Shown one piece after another: positions 36,273 to 44,853 of a stretch of 64,000 bases of DNA. Made by a program: the position numbers and the translations under genes. The first letter of the stretch is position 1; each line of letters starts with the position of its first letter. The stretch comes from Faecalibacterium gallinarum (lineage in GTDB: Bacteria > Bacillota > Clostridia > Oscillospirales > Ruminococcaceae), in the NCBI RefSeq assembly GCF_022180365.1, contig NZ_BQKV01000032.1, forward strand, positions 1 through 64,000, given 5' to 3'. Under the pieces are notes generated by a model. It searched no databases, was not told the origin of the DNA, and saw nothing but the letters and a program-made list of their open reading frames with translations.

Positions 36273-36569
36273 ATGAGTCGGAGCCATAAAAAACGCAGAG
36301 CGGTCTGGCGCGTCTTTGCCCGGATCTTTTTTCTGCTGGTGCTGCTCAGCATGCTGGGGGCCTACATCTCAAACCAGGTGACCATCAGCTCCAAGCAGGC
36401 TGAGCTGGACGAACTGAACGAACAGATCGCCCAGCAGCAGGCAGAAAATGAGGAAATGCAGCGGATCCTCAGCGGCGACCCCGACGAGGTCACCGAATGG
36501 GTCGCGCGGGACTCGTACGGCTATGCGGCGCCGAACGAGCGGATTTTTGCGGATATTTCGGGCAACTGA
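36273..36569 (+). CDS. divIC: Septum formation initiator DivIC (FtsB-like)
   Basis: A 98-residue bitopic protein: basic cytoplasmic start, one transmembrane helix (about 16-32, IFFLLVLLSMLGAYIS), then a coiled coil (KQAELDELNEQIAQQQAEN) and a short C-terminal domain. DivIC pairs with FtsL in the divisome. Size and location are exactly as in Bacillus. The ribosome site is weak (AAGGGGG about 14 bp upstream). Confidence 0.92.
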   Translation: MSRSHKKRRAVWRVFARIFFLLVLLSMLGAYISNQVTISSKQAELDELNEQIAQQQAENEEMQRILSGDPDEVTEWVARDSYGYAAPNERIFADISGN

Positions 36570-36614
36570 GCGCTCCGCAGCGGTTTTTGGAAGAAAGAAC
36601 AGGGGTATTGTATT

Positions 36615-37094
36615 TTGGTGATTGAGGTTGGTAATATTTTTGAAGGCAAGGTCACGGGGGTAAAACCCTTTGGCGCTTTCGTCGCCCTGCCCGAGGGTCA
36701 GGTCGGCATGGTTCACATCTCCGAGGTGTCCAACGAATTTGTTCAGGACATCACGGCGGTTCTCCACGAGGGCCAGCAGGTGAAGGTCAAGGTCATCAAT
36801 GTGGCCCAGGACGGCAAGATCGGCCTGTCCATCAAGCGGCTGCTGGCTCCGCCTCCTCGCCCTCAGAAAGAGGAGCGCCGGGGCGGCCCCGCTGGCGGCA
36901 AACGCCCGGCCCGCGCTGCGGCGCCCCACGTCTGGCAGCCCAAAGCTCCCGCCAAGAGCGAGAATCTGAGCTTTGAGGATATGATGAGCCGCTTCAAGAG
37001 CCAGAGCGAGGAGAAGATGGCGGATCTGAACCACGAGACCAACAACCGCCGCGGCGGCGGTTACGCCCCCCGTGGGCGGCGCGGCGGTCGCTGA
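36615..37094 (+). CDS. S1-domain RNA-binding protein (YabR-like)
   Basis: A 159-residue protein with one S1 domain (residues about 3-75, VGNIFEGKVTGVKPFGAFVA and VGMVHISEVSNEFV) followed by a basic tail ending in RGG-like repeats (RRGGGYAPRGRRGGR). In B. subtilis the equivalent gene is yabR, after divIC. The start is TTG 36615, 9 bp from AGGGG; GTG 36618 is an alternative. Confidence 0.9.
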   Translation: MVIEVGNIFEGKVTGVKPFGAFVALPEGQVGMVHISEVSNEFVQDITAVLHEGQQVKVKVINVAQDGKIGLSIKRLLAPPPRPQKEERRGGPAGGKRPARAAAPHVWQPKAPAKSENLSFEDMMSRFKSQSEEKMADLNHETNNRRGGGYAPRGRRGGR

Positions 37095-37127
37095 TGGGGC
37101 GGTCCCCGCAAAAAAGCGGAAGATACC

Positions 37128-37160
37128 GGGCCTGCCCCCAGCGGGGCGGGCCTGTTTTTT
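37128..37160 (+). terminator. Terminator after the S1 gene
   Basis: GGGCCTGCCCC, a CAGC loop, GGGGCGGGCC and then TTTTTT. Confidence 0.8.
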
Positions 37161-37214
37161 GGTCCGGGGGCGGCACAGCCCCGGGGCCTGCACTGTAAAA
37201 AGAAAGGATTTTTC

Positions 37215-38447
37215 ATGTCTGCACAATACGAACTGATTGCCCCCTGCTTTTTTGGCTGCGAGTCCACCGCCAGCTTTGAGCTGCGCCGGATCGGCGCCGA
37301 GGAGATCCGGGTGACGGATGGGCGGCTGACCTTCCGGGGCGGGGCCGAGATGATCGCCGCCGCCAACCTCAACCTGCGGACGGTGGAGCGGGTGATGGTC
37401 CTCCTGGCCAGCTACCCCGCCTCCACCTTCGACGAGCTCTTTGATGGGGTGTACAATATCCACTGGGAGGAGCTGCTCCCCGCGGATGCAGCGATCCCGG
37501 TGACGGGCTCCTCCCTGGACAGCCAGCTGACCAGCGTGCCCGCCTGCCAGAGCATCATCAAAAAAGCCATTGTCAAGCGGATGATGCAGGGGTATCACAC
37601 CTCGGTGCTGCCCGAGAGCGGCGTGGAGTACCGGGTGCGGTTCATGCTGCGGAAAAACCTCTGCGAGATTATGCTGGATACTACCGGCGAGGGCCTCTAT
37701 AAGCGGGGCTACCGCCGGAACGCCATGGAGGCCCCCATCCGGGAGACCCTGGCCGCCACCATCGCCGACCTGGGCCGGGTGCGCCGGGACAGCCTGGTGG
37801 AGGACCCCTTCTGTGGCAGCGGCACCCTCATCATCGAGGCGGCCCAGAAGGCCCTGAACATTGCCCCGGGGCTCAAGCGCCGGTTCGCCGCCGAGCGGTA
37901 CAGCTTTGTGCCCGCCTCGGTCTGGGCCGAGCAGCGGCAGCTGGCCCTAGCCCAGACCCGGCTGGACGCCGGGTTCGAGGGGATCGGCTATGACATCGAC
38001 CCCGCGGCGGTGGCTCTGGCCAACGCCAACGCCAAGCTGGCCGGGGTGGACAAGCGCTGCCGGTTCGAGGTAGCCGACGTGGCCCAGTTCGAAGCCCGGC
38101 CCGAGGCCATTGTGCTGACCAACCCCCCCTACGGCGAGCGGATGGGCACCATCGAGGGGGCGGCCCGGCTGGCCCGGACCCTGGGGCGGCAGATGGAGGC
38201 CCACCCCTGCCAGGGGCTCTACGCCATCACCGCCGATCTTGAGTTCGAGAGCCACTACGGCAAACGGGCCAACAAGCGCCGCAAGATGTACAACGGCATG
38301 ATTCCCTGCCAGCTGTATATGTATTACAATGTCCCCAACCGGGAGCAAAAGCCCGCCGCCGCGGCAAAACCCCTGCCCAAGACCGGCTTTGACGGCAAGC
38401 GGAGCTACCCCACCGGCCGCCGGCCTCTCCGCACCGACGAAAAATAA
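37215..38447 (+). CDS. THUMP-domain class I rRNA methyltransferase (RlmL/YpsC-like)
   Basis: A 410-residue SAM-dependent methyltransferase. The N-terminal ferredoxin-like/THUMP part spans about 1-165. The Rossmann domain has DPFCGSGTLIIEAA and the N6/N2-methyltransferase motif NPPYGERMG. This layout matches YpsC and the N-terminal half of E. coli RlmL, which modifies 23S rRNA guanine 2445. The target is inferred. It is a single-gene unit with a terminator on each side. Confidence 0.9.
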   Translation: MSAQYELIAPCFFGCESTASFELRRIGAEEIRVTDGRLTFRGGAEMIAAANLNLRTVERVMVLLASYPASTFDELFDGVYNIHWEELLPADAAIPVTGSSLDSQLTSVPACQSIIKKAIVKRMMQGYHTSVLPESGVEYRVRFMLRKNLCEIMLDTTGEGLYKRGYRRNAMEAPIRETLAATIADLGRVRRDSLVEDPFCGSGTLIIEAAQKALNIAPGLKRRFAAERYSFVPASVWAEQRQLALAQTRLDAGFEGIGYDIDPAAVALANANAKLAGVDKRCRFEVADVAQFEARPEAIVLTNPPYGERMGTIEGAARLARTLGRQMEAHPCQGLYAITADLEFESHYGKRANKRRKMYNGMIPCQLYMYYNVPNREQKPAAAAKPLPKTGFDGKRSYPTGRRPLRTDEK

Positions 38448-38456
38448 TCCATGAAT

Positions 38457-38499
38457 GAGGCTGTGTCCGCTTTTTGAGAGGCGGCACAGCCTCTTTTTT
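38457..38499 (+). terminator. Terminator after the methyltransferase gene
   Basis: GAGGCTGTG (38457-38465) pairs with CACAGCCTC (38485-38493), followed by T6. Confidence 0.88.
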
Positions 38500-38828
38500 G
38501 TGCAGAAAACCGGAAATGTCTGCCCCGGTTTGTGCATAAACGCGGGGCGGGGGAGTTACCGGGTAAAAAGGCGCCAGATCCCCGGGGAAAAGGACCAAAC
38601 TGAAAATTACACAATTTCAGAAAAACAACGAAGTACAGATTAAAAAACTGGAATCTGCGCGAAAATACACCGGCCCCAAAAGGGAAATGCCCGGCCGTTG
38701 GATTTTGGGGAGTTGCAACCCATACCAAAATCGATTATACTAACTTTATCTGGTTCCCAAAAGGCGGTTGGTGCGGCCGACCGCCGGGATCTTGTTTTGT
38801 GCAAACCGAACGAGGAGGATGCGCTGCC
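38500..38828. other. Intergenic region with promoter and leader hairpin, no gene seen
   Basis: The 329-bp gap holds an AT-type hairpin CTGAAAATT/AATTTCAG near 38600, the promoter at 38713-38741, and a leader hairpin GGCGGTTGG/CCGACCGCC (about 38762-38784). Nothing coding is convincing. Confidence 0.6.
38713..38741 (+). promoter_or_regulatory. Promoter of the DUF5685-like gene
   Basis: TTGCAA (38713-38718), a 17-bp spacer and TATACT (38736-38741). Confidence 0.8.
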
Positions 38829-39701
38829 ATGAGGGGGAGACTGAGGCCCTACCTTCCAGAGCTGACCATACGGGATTACAACATCTACCAGCGGTATACC
38901 CGCGGGGTGCGCCGTCAGCTGTATAAGGAATATGGACTGTTTTCCTGCTGGATGCTCCATCACCATGGGGTGGTGTATGCCATTTTGGCGGACAGCCTGG
39001 CTGGGCGGCCCGCCACCTGCCGGGTGGAGCGGCTGCCGGGCACTTTGATCCGCGCTCCTCTGATGTGCCAGACCAAAGGGATCTGGCTGGCCGCCCGGAT
39101 GGAAATTCTCATGAGCTGGCACCGCTTGCAGGAGTGCAAGTGGCAGGACCTCCGCTTTTACCAGAAACTGCGGTGGGCGGTCCACCGGCTGCTGCTCCAC
39201 CGGGCTTACTGCAAGGCTGTCCGGGAGGTCCCGGCGCTGGAACGGCTGTTCCGGCAGGAGAAAGCCCAGATCGAGGCCCAGATGGAGCTGCACAGCAAGG
39301 ACTATGCTCTGGCCGCCGAGCCCATGAGCAACGTGTTTGGTGCGCTTTATTCCAGCCTGGCGCCGGACGACGCCACCGCCCGCAAAAATATGCGGTACAT
39401 CGGCTGCTGCATCGGCCGGGCCTTTTATCTGCTGGATAAGGCCGAGGGGTATCTTGTGGACAAACGCTATGGCCGGTACAACGTCTTTATCGAAAACGGC
39501 CTCAGCCGGGAGGAGGCAGACGCCAACGCTCACCGTCAGGCCATCGACGCGGTGAACGATCTGGCCCGGGTTTATTCCATGATGGATATCAAACTGAACC
39601 GTTCCCTTTTGGGGAATATCATGATTTTAGGGCTGCGCAACGCCGTGGACCCGCTGGAATACGGCGGCGAATGGACGGGCGCACGCTGGGAGCTGCCATG
39701 A
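38829..39701 (+). CDS. DUF5685-like protein, unknown function
   Basis: A 290-residue protein that is mostly helical and basic. Its N-terminus (GRLRPYLPELTIRDYNIYQR) and C-terminal part (IGRAFYLLDKAEGYLVDKRYGRYNVF) resemble the clostridial DUF5685 family. Those proteins normally carry a YCGLC motif after the first 20 residues; here that place reads YTRGVRRQL, so the cysteines are absent. ATG 38829 has GAGGAGG 10 bp upstream. The stop overlaps the next gene (ATGA), so the pair is translationally coupled. Family assignment is by eye. Confidence 0.65.
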   Translation: MRGRLRPYLPELTIRDYNIYQRYTRGVRRQLYKEYGLFSCWMLHHHGVVYAILADSLAGRPATCRVERLPGTLIRAPLMCQTKGIWLAARMEILMSWHRLQECKWQDLRFYQKLRWAVHRLLLHRAYCKAVREVPALERLFRQEKAQIEAQMELHSKDYALAAEPMSNVFGALYSSLAPDDATARKNMRYIGCCIGRAFYLLDKAEGYLVDKRYGRYNVFIENGLSREEADANAHRQAIDAVNDLARVYSMMDIKLNRSLLGNIMILGLRNAVDPLEYGGEWTGARWELP

Positions 39702-40252
39702 AAAAGAACCAACAGAGCTGGGAGATCGCTTTCTGCGGGGTATCGGCCGCCCTTTCGGTGGCGCTGATGCTGCTGGGGGCGGTGATCCCCATTGCAATGT
39801 TTATTGCTCCGGCGGCCGCCGGGATCCTGATTGCGGTGCTCCAGGTGGAGTGCGGCACCCGGCTGGCGGTCACCGCCTATGGTGCGGTGAGCCTGCTGGG
39901 GCTTTTGTTTGTGCCGGATAAGGAGGTCCCACTGATTTTTGCCGTGCTGCTGGGGTATTACCCCCTGGTCAAGCCCTGGTTCGACCGGGTCCGCCCGGCG
40001 TTTTTCCGGGGGGTGTGCAAACTGCTGCTCTGCAACGGGGCCGTTTTGGTGATGTACGGCTTTTTGCTGGTGCTCTTCCCTGCGGCGGAGATGTCCCCTG
40101 AGGCCATGTGGGGGGCGCTGGTTCTTTCCGGCATTACTCTGGCCATCGGGAACGTGGCGTTTCTGCTCTACGATAAGGCCCTGGTCAACTTGATGCGGGC
40201 CTATCGGCTTCTCTGGCAGCCCCGGCTCCACCGGATGCTGGGCCGCCATTAA
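39698..40252 (+). CDS. Polytopic membrane protein, unknown function
   Basis: A 184-residue protein with about five transmembrane segments (for example FCGVSAALSVALMLLGAVI and LLLCNGAVLVMYGFLLVLF). The size and start resemble S-components of ECF transporters, but no signature is clear. It overlaps the DUF5685-like gene and lies directly before the glmS ribozyme, so it may be on the same transcript as glmS. Confidence 0.75.
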   Translation: MKKNQQSWEIAFCGVSAALSVALMLLGAVIPIAMFIAPAAAGILIAVLQVECGTRLAVTAYGAVSLLGLLFVPDKEVPLIFAVLLGYYPLVKPWFDRVRPAFFRGVCKLLLCNGAVLVMYGFLLVLFPAAEMSPEAMWGALVLSGITLAIGNVAFLLYDKALVNLMRAYRLLWQPRLHRMLGRH

Positions 40253-40298
40253 GATACGAAAACAGGGAAAGGGGGAATGTGGAACTTTTGGTTGACAA

Positions 40299-40450
40299 AA
40301 AAGCGCCGGGCCACGCAGGTGACAGCTGTGAGGGTGACGAGGAGAAAAATGATCGAAAGATTCGGCGGATGTTTTTCCGGCTGAGGGCTCAGCCGCAAGC
40401 GAGGGACAAAAAACGGCAGCAATACCGCAACAGAACCCTTCAAAGCAAGC
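40299..40450 (+). ncRNA. glmS ribozyme (glucosamine-6-phosphate riboswitch)
   Basis: The self-cleaving riboswitch that lowers glmS mRNA when glucosamine-6-phosphate is plentiful. The conserved cleavage site A/GCGCC is at 40302/40303. The core GACGAGG-GAG, GATCGAAAGATTCGGCGGAT and CCGCAAGC follow in the right order and spacing, with a perfect hairpin CGGCTGAG/CTCAGCCG between the last two. A further stem AGGG/CCCT encloses a CGG/CCG hairpin (about 40401-40440). glmS begins 80 bp downstream. The 3' boundary is approximate. Confidence 0.93.
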
Positions 40451-40468
40451 CATGCAAAAGAATATACT
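40439..40468 (+). promoter_or_regulatory. Possible promoter between ribozyme and glmS
   Basis: TTCAAA (40439-40444), an 18-bp spacer and TATACT (40463-40468). If used, it makes a glmS mRNA lacking the ribozyme. Confidence 0.4.
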
Positions 40469-40529
40469 TTAGAGAAGCTGAGCGGCGGACCGGGGGACCC
40501 GGACGGCTGCCGGCATGGAGGTGTTTTGT

Positions 40530-42350
40530 ATGTGTGGCATTGTAGGTTATGTGGGCAAACGTTCGGCCCAGGATGTGCTGCTGGATGGTCTGACCAAACT
40601 GGAATATCGGGGCTATGACTCGGCCGGCGTCGCCCTGGCGCTGGAGGGCGGTATCCGGGTGGTTAAGAGCAAAGGCCGCCTGACGGCCCTGGAGGAAAAG
40701 CTGCGCCAGGCCCAGCTGGCCCCCAGCAGCTGCGGCATCGGGCATACCCGGTGGGCCACCCACGGGGAGCCCAGCGATGTGAACAGTCATCCCCACTCCA
40801 CCCCCGAGGTGAGCATTGTTCACAACGGCATCATCGAGAATTATGGCTCCCTGAAGGAGATGCTCTCCGCCCGGGGCTATACCTTTGAGAGCGAGACCGA
40901 CACCGAGGTCCTGGTCAAGCTGATCGACAGCTGCTACCAGGGCGACCCGTTGAAAGCCCTGATGGAAGCTCTGGCCAAGGTGCGGGGCAGCTATGCCCTG
41001 GCCGTCCTCTTCCGCGATCACCCGGACACCATCTTCGCCGTCCGGCGGGAGAGCCCCCTCATCGTGGGCTATGGGGAGGGGGAGAACTTTGTGGCCTCGG
41101 ATATCCCCGCCCTGCTGAAATACACCCAGAAATACAGTGTCCTGGAAGAAGGGGACATCGTCGTCTGCAAGGCGGAGGGCCTTTCTTTCTACAATGAATT
41201 CGGCGAGCCGGTCCAGCGGGCCGTCCTGACGGCGGACTGGGACATCGAGGCCGCCGAAAAGGGCGGCTACCCCCATTTTATGCTTAAGGAGATCAACGAG
41301 CAGCCCGCCGCCATCACCGCTACCGTCAGCCCCCGGGTGGAGGACGGGATGCCGGTGCTCCGGGTGCCCGAGCTCACCGACGAGGCGCTGCGGAAGATTG
41401 GCCGGGTTCATCTGGTGGCCTGCGGCACCGCCATGCACGCCGGGATGGTAGGCAAGGCGGCCATCGAGGCCCTGGCCCGGGTCCCGGCAGAAGTGGACAT
41501 CGCCAGCGAGTTCCGCTACCGGGATCCCATCCTCAGCCCGGAGGATCTGGTCATCATCATCAGCCAGTCGGGGGAGACCAGCGACACTCTGGCAGCCCTC
41601 AAGCTGGCCAAGAGCCGGGGGGTGCCGGTGCTGGCCATCGTCAACGTGGTGGGCAGCTCCATCGCCCGGGCGGCGGATTATGTGATGTACACCTACGCGG
41701 GCCCCGAGATTGCGGTGGCCTCCACCAAGGCCTATATGGTTCAGATGTGCGTGCTCTATCTCTTCGCCCTCCGTCTGGCCTATGCCCGGGGCCGCCTGAC
41801 CGAGGCCGAAACCCGCCGGTACACCGCCCGGCTCCAGGACGCCGCCGAGATCATCAAGCCCCGCCTGGCCGACTGTGAGTACATTAAGTACCTGGCCAGC
41901 CTGTTCATGAACACCCAGAGCTGTTTCTTCATCGGGCGGGGGTTCGACTACTCCCTCTCTCTGGAGGGCAGCCTCAAGCTGAAAGAGATCAGCTACGTCC
42001 ACTCGGACGCCTATGCCGCCGGGGAGCTGAAACACGGCACCATCAGCCTGGTGACCGACGGGGTGCCGGTGATCGCCCTGGCCACCCAGAAGTCGGTATA
42101 TGAGAAAACCCTCTCCAATGCCAAGGAGACCAAGAGCCGGGGGGCCAAGGTGATCCTCTTCACCACCAAAGACACGGTGGTCCCCGAGGGAATCGCCGAT
42201 TACATTGTCCGGCTGGATGAATACGAGGACATCTTCATGCCCTTGCAGCTGATCGTCCCTCTTCAGCTTTTTGCCTATTATATGGCGGTGCTCCGGGGCT
42301 GCGACGTGGATAAACCCCGCAACCTGGCCAAGAGCGTGACGGTGGAATAA
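40530..42350 (+). CDS. glmS: Glutamine-fructose-6-phosphate aminotransferase
   Basis: A 606-residue enzyme making glucosamine-6-phosphate, the first step to UDP-GlcNAc and peptidoglycan. The mature N-terminus is CGIVGYVGKR, with Cys1 (after Met removal) as the glutaminase nucleophile. GHTRWATHGEPSDVNSHPH is the glutaminase loop. Two SIS domains follow, with QSGETSDTLAALKLA, and the C-terminal signature PRNLAKSVTVE. The correct start is ATG 40530 with GGAGGTG 6 bp upstream; the in-frame ATG at 40515 would mask Cys1. Regulated by the ribozyme upstream. Confidence 0.97.
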   Translation: MCGIVGYVGKRSAQDVLLDGLTKLEYRGYDSAGVALALEGGIRVVKSKGRLTALEEKLRQAQLAPSSCGIGHTRWATHGEPSDVNSHPHSTPEVSIVHNGIIENYGSLKEMLSARGYTFESETDTEVLVKLIDSCYQGDPLKALMEALAKVRGSYALAVLFRDHPDTIFAVRRESPLIVGYGEGENFVASDIPALLKYTQKYSVLEEGDIVVCKAEGLSFYNEFGEPVQRAVLTADWDIEAAEKGGYPHFMLKEINEQPAAITATVSPRVEDGMPVLRVPELTDEALRKIGRVHLVACGTAMHAGMVGKAAIEALARVPAEVDIASEFRYRDPILSPEDLVIIISQSGETSDTLAALKLAKSRGVPVLAIVNVVGSSIARAADYVMYTYAGPEIAVASTKAYMVQMCVLYLFALRLAYARGRLTEAETRRYTARLQDAAEIIKPRLADCEYIKYLASLFMNTQSCFFIGRGFDYSLSLEGSLKLKEISYVHSDAYAAGELKHGTISLVTDGVPVIALATQKSVYEKTLSNAKETKSRGAKVILFTTKDTVVPEGIADYIVRLDEYEDIFMPLQLIVPLQLFAYYMAVLRGCDVDKPRNLAKSVTVE

Positions 42351-42367
42351 CTGATATAAAAACAAGG

Positions 42368-42413
42368 CTCCGCGCCTTTCCTGCCCAAAAAGCAGGGGAG
42401 ACGCGGAGTTTTT
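42368..42413. terminator. glmS terminator
   Basis: CTCCGCG (42368-42374) and an inner CCTGC pair with GCAGG and CGCGGAG (42402-42408), followed by T5. Confidence 0.8.
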
Positions 42414-42434
42414 CTGTACTATTTCGACGGAAAT

Positions 42435-42773
42435 TTACAAATTGTAAAGGCCAATCTTCTGCTGTTCGGTCAGATGGCGGCGGGCGCGGGCGGCTTCTGC
42501 CAGCAGGCCGGCGAAAAGAGCAATCAAATCCGCCAGCGCTACGGCGATCAGGGACAACCAAAAGGCGCTGCCGAGACCGGCCCAGCCCAGGAAAAGATAG
42601 AGCAGCAGGGCTTGGGTCAGAGCCAGCAGCCCGAACCCCCACGCCAGCAGGAGCCGCCGCCCCCGCCGTGTTCCAGCAGCCCGTCCGCTGACACACGCCC
42701 CGAGAAAGAGGCGGAAGAGCAGACCAAGCCCCGCAGCCAGCAGAAAGACAAGGATCGAGCGATACTCAGCCAT
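42435..42773 (-). CDS. Small polytopic membrane protein, unknown
   Basis: A 112-residue protein with about three hydrophobic segments (ILVFLLAAGLGLLFRLFLGA, LLAWGFGLLALTQALLLYLF, WLSLIAVALADLIALFAGLL) and a basic cytoplasmic tail. No family recognised. Its start overlaps the end of the DUF2089-like regulator gene by 8 bp, so the two are coupled; it may be the regulator's sensor or membrane partner. Confidence 0.7.
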   Translation of the reverse strand: MAEYRSILVFLLAAGLGLLFRLFLGACVSGRAAGTRRGRRLLLAWGFGLLALTQALLLYLFLGWAGLGSAFWLSLIAVALADLIALFAGLLAEAARARRHLTEQQKIGLYNL

Positions 42774-43059
42774 CTTCTTTCTCCTTTCGATAGGCGTGTA
42801 TTAAAAGATTGGCGGCGTCGAAGTCGATTTTTTCCTCGATGGCCAACCGGCGGATCAGGTTAATGTAACGTTCATCGGTCTTGTTTTCCGATGCCATAAT
42901 TTTTTCGATCAGTTGGTCCAGACGGGCCCGGACGGTGGGGTAGGAGATCTGGTAGACCTTCGCCACCTGTTTGAGGGACCCGGAGGCCAAAAGAAACTGC
43001 TTGATAAAGGCGATGTCTGCGTCTTCCAGTTCAGTCAGCCAGAGGGGGAGTTTTTCCAT
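42766..43059 (-). CDS. DUF2089-like winged/HTH regulator
   Basis: A 97-residue protein. The segment DIAFIKQFLLASGSLKQVAK followed by VYQISYPTVRARLDQLIEK is the helix-turn-helix of DUF2089-type putative regulators. A second in-frame ATG at 43059 has GGAGGTGG about 6 bp upstream and is preferred to the ATG at 43074. Together with the membrane protein downstream it forms a two-gene unit reminiscent of membrane-linked repressors. Confidence 0.75.
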   Translation of the reverse strand: MEKLPLWLTELEDADIAFIKQFLLASGSLKQVAKVYQISYPTVRARLDQLIEKIMASENKTDERYINLIRRLAIEEKIDFDAANLLIHAYRKEKEDG

Positions 43060-43122
43060 AAGGACCACCTCCACTCTGTATCAATAAGGTTTTATACGAT
43101 AATGTGATGTTTCTGCAAATTC

Positions 43123-43152
43123 AGTATAACATATAAATAATATTGAAGTAAA
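43123..43152 (-). promoter_or_regulatory. Promoter of the DUF2089-like operon
   Basis: On the minus strand TTTACT (complement 43147-43152), an 18-bp spacer and TATACT (complement 43123-43128). The interval 43060-43180 is strikingly AT-rich for this genome. A loose inverted repeat TATC/GATA lies between promoter and gene. Confidence 0.6.
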
Positions 43153-43174
43153 CATTAACTTTGTTTATTTTGAG

Positions 43175-43219
43175 GGGAAAAGAAACAGCCGGAAAGAGAA
43201 AAATCTCTCCGCCGGCTGT
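43175..43219 (-). terminator. sigG terminator
   Basis: On the minus strand ACAGCCGG and GAGAGA pair with TCTCT and CCGGCTGT, followed by TTCTTTTC. Confidence 0.75.
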
Positions 43220-43240
43220 CCGACTCTCTGCAAAGGGTGC

Positions 43241-44011
43241 TCACTCCCGCCCGGCGCGGAACTGTTCCAGGGCGCATTTTTCCAGCCGGCTGACCTGGGC
43301 CTGGCTGATGCCGATTTCCTGGGCAACTTCCATCTGGGTTTTGCCCAGGAAATACCGCAGCTGCATGATCCGCTTTTCCCGGGGGGTGAGCCCCTCCACC
43401 GTCTGGCGGAACTGCAGGCCGCTGATCCAGCTGTCCTCCCCGTCGGTATCCCGCACCTGGTCCATTACATACATGGTGTCGCCGCCGCTGGAATAGATGG
43501 GCTCTTCCAGGCTGATGGGTTCCACCACCGATTCCAGGGCCGCGGTCACATCCCGGCGGGGCAGGCCCACCGCCTCGCTGATCTCGGCCACGGTGGGCTC
43601 CCGGCCCAGCTGCTTTTCCAGCTGTTCCCGGGCCTGCATGGCGCGGTAGGCGGTGTCCCGCAAAGAGCGGCTCACCCGCAGGGTGTTGTTGTCCCGCAGA
43701 AAACGCCGGATCTCTCCCACGATCATGGGCACCCCGTAAGTGGAAAACCGCACGTCCAGGGCGGGGTCGAAGTTGTCGATGGCTTTGATCAGCCCGATGC
43801 ATCCCACCTGGAACAGGTCGTCCAGATTCTCGTCCCGCTGGGCGAACTTTTGCACCACGCTTAGCACCAGACGCAGGTTGCCCTCGATCATCTGGCGGCG
43901 GGCGTCGGCGTCGCCGGCCCGGGCCCGGGTCAGCAGCCCGCGTTTTTCTTCTTCGGTCAAAATGGGCAGCTCGGCGGTATTGATGCCGCACAGCTCGACC
44001 TTGTTGTACAT
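43241..44011 (-). CDS. sigG: Sporulation sigma factor SigG
   Basis: A 256-residue sigma-70 family factor for late forespore genes. The N-terminus MYNKVELCGINTAELPILTE is the SigG-specific start. Region 2 is NLRLVLSVVQKFAQRDENLDDLFQVG-like with STYGVPMIVGEIRRF, and region 4 ends EIGISQAQVSRLEK. Location after spoIIGA-sigE is the classic sporulation cluster. A GGGGG ribosome site lies 9 bp before the ATG. Confidence 0.95.
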   Translation of the reverse strand: MYNKVELCGINTAELPILTEEEKRGLLTRARAGDADARRQMIEGNLRLVLSVVQKFAQRDENLDDLFQVGCIGLIKAIDNFDPALDVRFSTYGVPMIVGEIRRFLRDNNTLRVSRSLRDTAYRAMQAREQLEKQLGREPTVAEISEAVGLPRRDVTAALESVVEPISLEEPIYSSGGDTMYVMDQVRDTDGEDSWISGLQFRQTVEGLTPREKRIMQLRYFLGKTQMEVAQEIGISQAQVSRLEKCALEQFRAGRE

Positions 44012-44123
44012 CCTGTGATCCCCCGGTTCCTTTTAAGATACCGGGAGTATGGCCGCGCCGTCGGGCGGTCATTCATGAGCCGCGTTTGCCAAATCCATCC
44101 TGCCGGGGCAGGGGAGGGGGACT

Positions 44124-44828
44124 TTACTCGGTTTCCAGCTGGCGGCGCAGGTCACGGATGATCCGCTTTTCCAGCCGGGAGATATAACTTTGGCTGATGC
44201 CGATGGCGTCGGCCACCTCTTTTTGGGTGCGCTCCACTCCGTCCACCAGCCCGAACCGCAGTTCCATAATTTGCCGTTCCCGGGGGGAGAGCCGATTCAC
44301 CGACTGGCGGAGGGTGGACCGCTCGGCGTCCTGTTCCAGTCGCAGCCCCACCTGGTTTTCGTCGCTGCCCAGCACATCCGAGAGCAGCAATTCATTGCCG
44401 TCGCTGTCTACATTCAGGGGTTCGTCAATGCTGGCCTCCTGCCGCCGGTTGGAGGTCTTGCGCAGGTACATCAGAATCTCGTTCCCGATGCACCGGCTGG
44501 CGTAGGTGGCCAGCTTGATCTTCCGCTCGGGGGTGAAGGTGTTCACCGCCTTGATCAGCCCGATGGTGCCGATGGAGATGATGTCCTCCGAGGGGACCCC
44601 GCTGGTCTCGAACTTTTTGGAGAGGTAGACCACCAGCCGCAGATTGTGGGTGATCAGGTCGTCCCGGGCAGTGCGGTCCCCGGCGCCCATCCGGTCCAAA
44701 AGCAGCTTCTCCTGCTCGGCGGTCAGGGGCGGGGGCAGACTGGGGGTGCCCGCAATATAATGTACCGTGCCCCGCCGCCCCAGCCGGGCCAAAAGCAGTT
44801 TCAGCGTGTTCCAGATTTGATTCAGCAT
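44124..44828 (-). CDS. sigE: Sporulation sigma factor SigE (pro-sigma-E)
   Basis: A 234-residue mother-cell sigma factor. A short N-terminal pro-sequence (MLNQIWNTLKLLLARLG) should be removed by SpoIIGA. Regions 2 and 4 are intact (SGVPSEDIISIGTIGLIKAV, LATYASRCIGNEILMYLRK, SPRERQIMELRFGL, IGISQSYISRLEKRI). It lies 25 bp downstream of spoIIGA. Confidence 0.95.
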   Translation of the reverse strand: MLNQIWNTLKLLLARLGRRGTVHYIAGTPSLPPPLTAEQEKLLLDRMGAGDRTARDDLITHNLRLVVYLSKKFETSGVPSEDIISIGTIGLIKAVNTFTPERKIKLATYASRCIGNEILMYLRKTSNRRQEASIDEPLNVDSDGNELLLSDVLGSDENQVGLRLEQDAERSTLRQSVNRLSPRERQIMELRFGLVDGVERTQKEVADAIGISQSYISRLEKRIIRDLRRQLETE

Positions 44829-44853
44829 GAAAATTCCCCCTTATCTCAGCAGC

